NCBI GenBank assembly: GCA_964017145.1
Contig: OZ024848.1
Coordinates: 1,562,501 to 1,626,500, forward strand
Length of the DNA stretch: 64,000 bases
Source of the DNA: Agrocybe praecox
Taxonomy: Eukaryota > Basidiomycota > Agaricomycetes > Agaricales > Agrocybaceae
Direction: 5' to 3'
Shown here: positions 58,514 to 64,000 of the stretch, one piece after another
Layout of the letters: every line of letters starts with the position of its first letter
How positions within the stretch are numbered: the stretch's first letter is position 1
Position numbers and translations under genes: made by a program
Notes under the pieces: generated by a model
The model's input: only the letters and a program-made list of their open reading frames with translations
What the model was told of the DNA's origin: nothing
Databases searched by the model: none

Positions 58514-61302
58514 ATGTTAGAGGGAGCTAACGCTCTTATCATGGGAGGAAACTTCTCGCAATCGATCAATAACTATGGATCACCAGGTGTGTATATTTGC
58601 GCTTTGAGGCTTGTGGGCATCTCCGAAACAGTCACCACAGGAATGGATTTGCTTAAACAGAAGATTGCATCTGCTGCCTTCTACAACGCTGCTATCCGAT
58701 GCGATCCCCCACAGTGTCATCCAGACACTCGTGTAGCAGTCCAAAATAAGATTATGGACTGGGCTCAGGATCCTGCAAGGGATTTCCCATTCATGTGGCT
58801 TTCTGGACCTGCTGGATCCGGCAAGACAGCCATTGGTCATACCATCGCTGATACATGCAAAACTCTTGCGGCGACTTTCTTCGTCTCTGGAGTTCCCGTT
58901 GAGCATCATGAAACAGCATTCGTGCCCACCCTCGTCTATCAATTTGCACAGCGTATGCCTGGGTTTCGCGAAGAAATCGTGCAGGTACTTGAGAATAATC
59001 CCGCCATTTTTGATTTATCGCTGGAAGCGCAAATCGTGGACATGTTAATTCAACCGCTCAACAAAGTTTACAAGGAGAAAGGCGATAACACGCAAATCAA
59101 CGCATGGCCCAAGTTAGTTATCTTGGACGCGTTTGAAGAATGCGGAGATGTCAAGCTCCAATGTCGGATCTTGAAAATACTTTGTCGAGCCGCAGAAGAA
59201 GCGCATATACCTCTTCGCTTTCTTGTTATCAGCCGACCCATGCTTGACACACTTTTCAGCAAGCTGGGACATGTTAGCCTGAAAACACAAAAGATCTTTC
59301 TAGACGAAAGCCACGATCCAGGCACAGACATCCGGACGTTTCTCAAGTTCAAGTTTGACCATATGGTTGGAATTCCTTCGTTGGACTACACTGAACAAAG
59401 TTGGTACTCAGAAAGTGATATCGAGTTGATTGCCCAAAAATCGTCTGGACAATTCATCTACGCCTCGTCAGTCATTCGGTATCTAGAATCGGTGCCATAT
59501 ACTCCCATCGACCGGTTGCAAATATGCCTAGGCCACGCAACACTCGTGAATACCGAGGAGAAGCCTTTCACCGACTTGGACACCATGTTTCAAAGCATTC
59601 TTGCTTCTATTGCTGCTCATCTCAGGGAAACATTACTGGAGATATTGGCTATCCTACTTATCCCAAATATTTTGCTCACCGAATCGCACCTTATGGGTTT
59701 TTTATACCCTGATAAGGAAAGTCTGGCCGTATTGCATGCTTTGTGTTCACTGGTGGCCGTTCCTTCCCTCAACAATTCGCTTGGTCAACATCTCCACTTC
59801 TTTCACATCTCGCTATGTGATTTCCTTCGTGATCAGTCACGTTCAAAGGAATTTTTTATTGATCTTCCGTCATGGTATTCTGCAATCGTAAATCGCTCCC
59901 TGAGAAACTTGGCCTCTCCAAATATTACACCTGATGGTAAGGATGAAGTTTTTCTCCCCTTTTTTATATACCTGACCTTACGTTATATAGGCAACTTCGC
60001 TGCACATTCCATACTCAGGGAATGTTTGTATAGTGTACCACTTATCGACAACTTATACGATGACTTGTGCAAGCTTGATCTCGGTGCCCATCTGAAATGG
60101 TTGAGCTCACCTAATCGAAGCCAAGCAGTGGATCCTCAGATTTTGCATACTTCCGGACTTATATGGGATGCAGTACCATCTCATACACCATTCAGGATCT
60201 TGGATGCTGAGGTCCAGAAACTTGTTGTGTTTTTCCGACAAAAGGTAGTCCCAATATTTCTTGCCATCTTTTTCGTCACTGACACACGCGCACAATATTT
60301 TTTAGGGCCTCTTCTCACAACATGAAAAAGCATTTGATGATTGGCTCCACTATGAATTGGGAAGTTATCCTGAGAGATTGAGGAGGAACGAATTTATTGC
60401 TATTTTCAGGTTCGGGAAGACTACATGCCAAAAGTATCTTGAGGAAGTATACACCATTCTAACGGACGACCTCATCCTTTACCAATTCGTGGATAATTAT
60501 TTCGCAGAAGAAAGTGTGGTTTATATGAACTCACTACCACATCCTTTACCCCTTGATTCGGAATACATAACTGTACTTCGTCGCTTTTTCAAAGACGAAA
60601 GGCGCTCTGGGGAATACTGTTTCAACGACCAGAAGTTTGCAGGACTCGCTTTCAGAATGCTGGATTATCTTTTGGAGACGAAGTAAGTCTTGATCAAGTT
60701 TATTGTTCTACGCTGAAGCTATCAACCCCCCTCAACAGTGCACACGACGGAGGCATAGACCAATTTGATAGTCGCAAAAAAGCCTTCAAAGTGGCAGTTA
60801 AATTACTACCGAAAGTCTTCAAGTTATTCAAAGTCACTACCAATGCTGATATCGGGTCCGAGACATCGAGATACCGCTCATTGTTGCTACGTTCCCCTAA
60901 TAAACCTCACGATAAATCAAAATTGTGGACTACACTTGATGCATATTCTAAGGTAAAAACAATCCCTGGTTCCTTGCAATTTTCTGCTTGGCTCACCTTG
61001 TTATTGCGTGCTTGACAATTAGCCTTCATCGCAGGATAGAGTGTTGTCCGGCGTCGAAGATACAAATATGGACATCAAAAACACTCTCGATAACTTATCA
61101 CTCTTGCTATACTCATTAGAGTCTCAGTTATCAGAGACCAGTAAGTCGAAGTTGATTCTTGCAATCTTTTCGTACTTTCCGGCTCATGATTCATAGGCAT
61201 GATATCCGACACATCTAATTCTGAGCAAGAAAGTGTCTATGGAATTGCCGTGCGTATTTTAACATCTTTAAACGAATAATACCTCTGAACATTGAACAGT
61301 GA
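58514..61302 (+). CDS. NACHT-domain NTPase (fungal NLR-like)
   Basis: Exons 58514-58586, 58641-60244, 60306-60682, 60739-60952, 61023-61140, 61197-61249 and a stop-only piece at 61300-61302; 813 aa. Layout: short N-terminus (MLEGANALIMGGNFSQ, the agaric NACHT start), then GMDLLKQKIASAAFYNAAIR and CDPPQCHPDTR, Walker A GPAGSGKT (80-87), a Walker B-like LVILDAFEEC (184-192) and the NACHT helical region with FLVISRP, YASSVIRYLES and LHFFHISLCDFL. No ankyrin, WD40 or TPR repeats follow, so it is the short repeat-less class. The first intron is 54 bases, a multiple of three, so an unspliced frame is also open. If the last intron is not removed, the stop is at 61279. The role is probably in self/non-self recognition or programmed cell death, by family inference. 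Confidence 0.85.
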
Positions 61303-62542
61303 AGTAGTCAAATTCTAAGCACTTGAACCAGGCATTCATCCTTTCCGCTCTATATTTAGAAATCCAAAAATATGCTGGGCAGGGACCGAGAGGATCGGGC
61401 CGATTGCCCACTACCCCGACTCACGTCCTCGACTATTCCTTTTTTTATTCCCGTCTGTTGTGGCGGATATGCTAGCAGCTTAGCATGAAATCGGACTTTG
61501 ATGTAATTTCACTTTTACGCCTTGATCTTTTTCGCTGCGTGGGTGTGGCGACTTCCTGTCAAGCGATGAATGTAAGCGGCCGAACTCGGTCTGTCCCAAG
61601 TACAGCTGTGCAACAAGTTGAAAGCACTTCGTCGCCGTGGATCAGCAACACCACTCGACAATAAAGCTTTCTTCGAGGGAGCTGAAAATTCTACAATTAA
61701 TACTGCGAACCACCCCGAGGTCGATGCAGCAATTTGCCCCCACATCTATATCTATGGTCTTCAATGCTAGGTGACAGGACAGATAAATACGGTATTATTG
61801 CCTCTTCTTCTGGAAGACAGCTTCTCTGATATATATCTTACCGATTAGGTGTGTGCATAACTGTCCTGAGGTTGGGTTATGCAATCATTATGGAGAGTAA
61901 TCTATGTGCGCTTAGATCAACGCCTGGCAGTTCACGACAGCACGAATGCACCTGTGGCCTAGTTCAAGATGTACGCGACATGTATAAGTAGAAAGCTTCC
62001 CGGTCATCGTGAACTTGATTCCCCTCACTTCCTTCCGAACTCCCCCTTTCCTGAAGGTCTCCGATTCTTCTACGGCTTGACATCGAAATATTCCTTTCAC
62101 TCTTTTTAATCCCCCTAATTTTGGCCCTTCGGACCCTCGCTCCAGAACGCCTGACAGTGACACTTCCCTTCAATATTAAGCGAAGCGAATCATTCATTAG
62201 AGCGCCTTTCCTTCGCATACGTCCAGTGATAGGGATAAAGTGACTTGATTGGGACATTTTAGTGGAGCTCTAACTCTTGCTACAAAAGACGCTGCGAGAG
62301 GGAGAGTCGGTCAAGAATCGGTGCCACCTATCTTCTTCATCGCGTTCCCCCGCCTCCGGCCTCTCACTTTTGCGTCCTTGTTACGATGCCCATTATCTCA
62401 TTGTCGCAATATCAATACCCATACCGACACTCGACATATTTCACTGGTCGAGATCCAATTTTCACCTCGGAGCTTCCTGTACGTCTCGTTGTATAGATTT
62501 CGTCCGTCTTGGCAGTAATTCAACGGATTTCCACGACAGCCC
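61303..62542. other. Intergenic, no supported gene
   Basis: 1.24 kb. Minus-strand frames at 61515-61745, 61912-62163 and 61964-62257 look random. C/T-rich tracts occur around 62310-62400. Confidence 0.4.
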
Positions 62543-62767
62543 ATGAACAGCACAGAGGACATCTTGCAGGACATATTCATGAGGGACCGCAATACCGTGT
62601 TTATCGCAAAGCCCAGGAGAAGCGGCCTGAAGAGGGTGCTGCACTATCTCAGGGTAAGCGAACAGCCATTTTGACTAGCCTTTTATGAGTAAATAAATAA
62701 TCCCACCATCATATAGGACTGGAAACATGACCTTTTCCCAAGATCCCTGCGCAGGGCGGTCTACTAG
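62543..62767 (+). CDS. Possible small unknown protein
   Basis: Two putative exons, 62543-62653 and 62717-62767, joined by a good GTAAGC donor and ATATAG acceptor, give only 53 aa, rich in Arg and Lys (MNSTEDILQDIFMRDRNTVF, LKRVLHYLRDWKHD, RSLRRAVY). It may be a short gene, a last-exon pair of a longer gene, or a chance frame. No family recognised. Confidence 0.25.
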
Positions 62768-63561
62768 CTTGAAAGGTCATGCATTCTCCTGTCCTCTAGG
62801 CCCCCGCTTTTTCTTGATGTGTAGCGAAACCACACCCGTTCCGGACAACCACCAGAACATCGTTCGCCATCCCTGCTCATCCGCACCCACGTTCATTGAT
62901 CAAAATCAAAATCAAACCTCCTCGCCTCTCACATTCATTTGCATGAAATCATTCTTTTAACTTTATTGTATATCTATGTACCAACCTTCGCCCTTCCTCC
63001 CTTGCCATTTTTCATCTTAATATTGCTCTAACTCAATCTGCTTTCAAGTTGACTCAATTCATCACAAATCATTTGTAACCATGGACAACAAAATTTATCA
63101 AATCCAGAACAGCAGTCGTAAAAATTGTCTTGGCTGTTTTTTACTTTTCTGTGTACAAATACCTGTAACTCTACAATTTTCAAGCATTTACGAGTTCGAT
63201 TAGATTACAGATACGTACGAGAGAAAATCTTTTGATTTTAAAGAAAAAGCATCGTGTCTATATAACTCTGTCGGGATTGATTAAGAAAGGAAGCATTCAA
63301 AGTTAAAGCAAGTCATAGCACTGGCGAGTAGGAGATAGATATAGATTATGTAGGCCAAAATTGAGAGAAGGGAATAACGATTCGATACTGGCGAATCTGT
63401 CGTCTGAATACACGGTATAAAGAAAAAGAATTCAAAGAGGAAGTAGAAATGAAAAGGAGATATCAAGCCAGAGTTGAAAGAGAAAGAGAAAGAGAACACA
63501 CGAAGAAGACATCCATCCGATATACATAGCATACAAATATATCAACGAAAACTGAGAAAAA
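62768..63561. other. Intergenic / 3' flank of the edge gene
   Basis: 794 bases, A/T-rich. Part is probably the 3' UTR of the gene cut by the window edge. Confidence 0.4.
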
Positions 63562-64000
63562 TCAGCCCAAGCTAGATTTTGCACTGAGCGGCAACAAACG
63601 AGGCCAATAACTCCTAGTCGTGTTCCAACTCAACAAGACTTGATCCATATCCGACCACCCGCCGTTATAAGAGACAGAAGAAGAATCGTGTCCAACATGC
63701 ACAGTCGTCGTAGTCGTAGGATAATACTTGGGGATCAGCCTCACCGCCTTCGTGACGGGGTGCCTCTCGATGCGACAGACCATGTCGAGCGTACGATCCA
63801 TGAGCGAGAACGATTCAAGGGTTGGGCAGTGTGCGGCAAAAGGTAGAGCCATCATGTGGCTGTCGAGGAAGTAGGGTACTTCGTCGTTCTTGGGGAATAT
63901 CTTGACTGCACTGGTGGCGGGCAGTGCATTATCAACATCACTATCTGTGGATGCAGCAGCGTCCACAACCGAAGACGACGCAGACGACGACGAGGCTGCC
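63562..64000 (-). CDS. Hypothetical protein, 5' part beyond the window
   Basis: The frame is open from the window edge to a stop at 63562, so only the last 145 or so residues are present. A Ser-rich low-complexity stretch (TCG/TCC repeats) is followed by KIFPKNDEVPYFLDSHMMAL, CPTLESFSLMDRTLDMVCRI and a C-terminal WSDMDQVLLSWNTTRSYWPR. No domain recognised; the leucine/cysteine spacing of the LESFSLMDRTLD patch is faintly like F-box-associated proteins, which I do not claim. Confidence 0.55.
   Translation of the reverse strand, partial: AASSSSASSSVVDAAASTDSDVDNALPATSAVKIFPKNDEVPYFLDSHMMALPFAAHCPTLESFSLMDRTLDMVCRIERHPVTKAVRLIPKYYPTTTTTVHVGHDSSSVSYNGGWSDMDQVLLSWNTTRSYWPRLLPLSAKSSLG

Noticed and set aside
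1..64000. CRISPR array or bacterial-type operon
   Set aside because: No regularly spaced repeats; intron-rich eukaryotic genes throughout.

Overview
The window is nuclear DNA from a basidiomycete fungus, most likely a mushroom-forming agaricomycete. Genes are dense and almost all are split by many short GT-AG introns (mostly about 50-70 bases) with CTNAC/CTGAC-like branch sites. The gene content also fits: a NACHT NTPase without C-terminal repeats, DUF6533- and DUF6534-type membrane proteins, an agaric-type G-alpha, and small secreted proteins. I saw no rRNA, no convincing tRNA, no CRISPR array and no intact transposon. Exon joins were worked out by hand from splice signals, reading-frame continuity and family motifs. 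Each full-length model listed here closes in frame; the exceptions are stated.

Layout. 0.6-10.4 kb is a compact housekeeping block: a hemerythrin-like protein, SEC11 (signal peptidase), RPS30 (eS30), MCU (mitochondrial calcium uniporter), FOL1 (trifunctional folate enzyme) and EMC2, with two short divergent promoters. 10.9-12.3 kb holds a nine-exon DUF6533-like membrane protein. 13.4-21.1 kb holds an exopolyphosphatase, a Ser-rich unknown, a secreted chorismate mutase and an unusual G-alpha subunit. 22.0-27.2 kb holds two tandem aquaglyceroporins. 28.4-30.8 kb holds three small genes: ISD11, RCF1 and URM1. 31.2-33.7 kb holds two tandem small secreted proteins with a C-X3-C-X10-C-X3-C core. 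34.7-40.9 kb holds a low-complexity protein and two unknown membrane proteins. 41.7-47.1 kb holds ICMT, a NOSIP-type U-box protein and the alpha subunit of farnesyltransferase. 47.1-50.75 kb is the longest gene-free stretch. 50.75-54.8 kb holds two tandem DUF6534 proteins. 55.3-58.1 kb is the DEAD-box helicase DBP4, and 58.5-61.3 kb the NACHT protein. A gene cut by the window edge starts beyond 64 kb.

How the genes relate. Most neighbours are ordinary fungal housekeeping genes without operon logic. Two functional groupings stand out. FNTA and ICMT act at the first and last steps of CaaX protein maturation and lie about 3.2 kb apart. ISD11, RCF1 and URM1 (Fe-S assembly, respiratory supercomplexes, tRNA thiolation) are adjacent. 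Three independent local duplications (aquaporins, secreted peptides, DUF6534) give the region its accessory character. The items most worth a second look are the secreted hairpin-like peptide precursors, the G-alpha lacking the catalytic switch II glutamine, and the secreted chorismate mutase.
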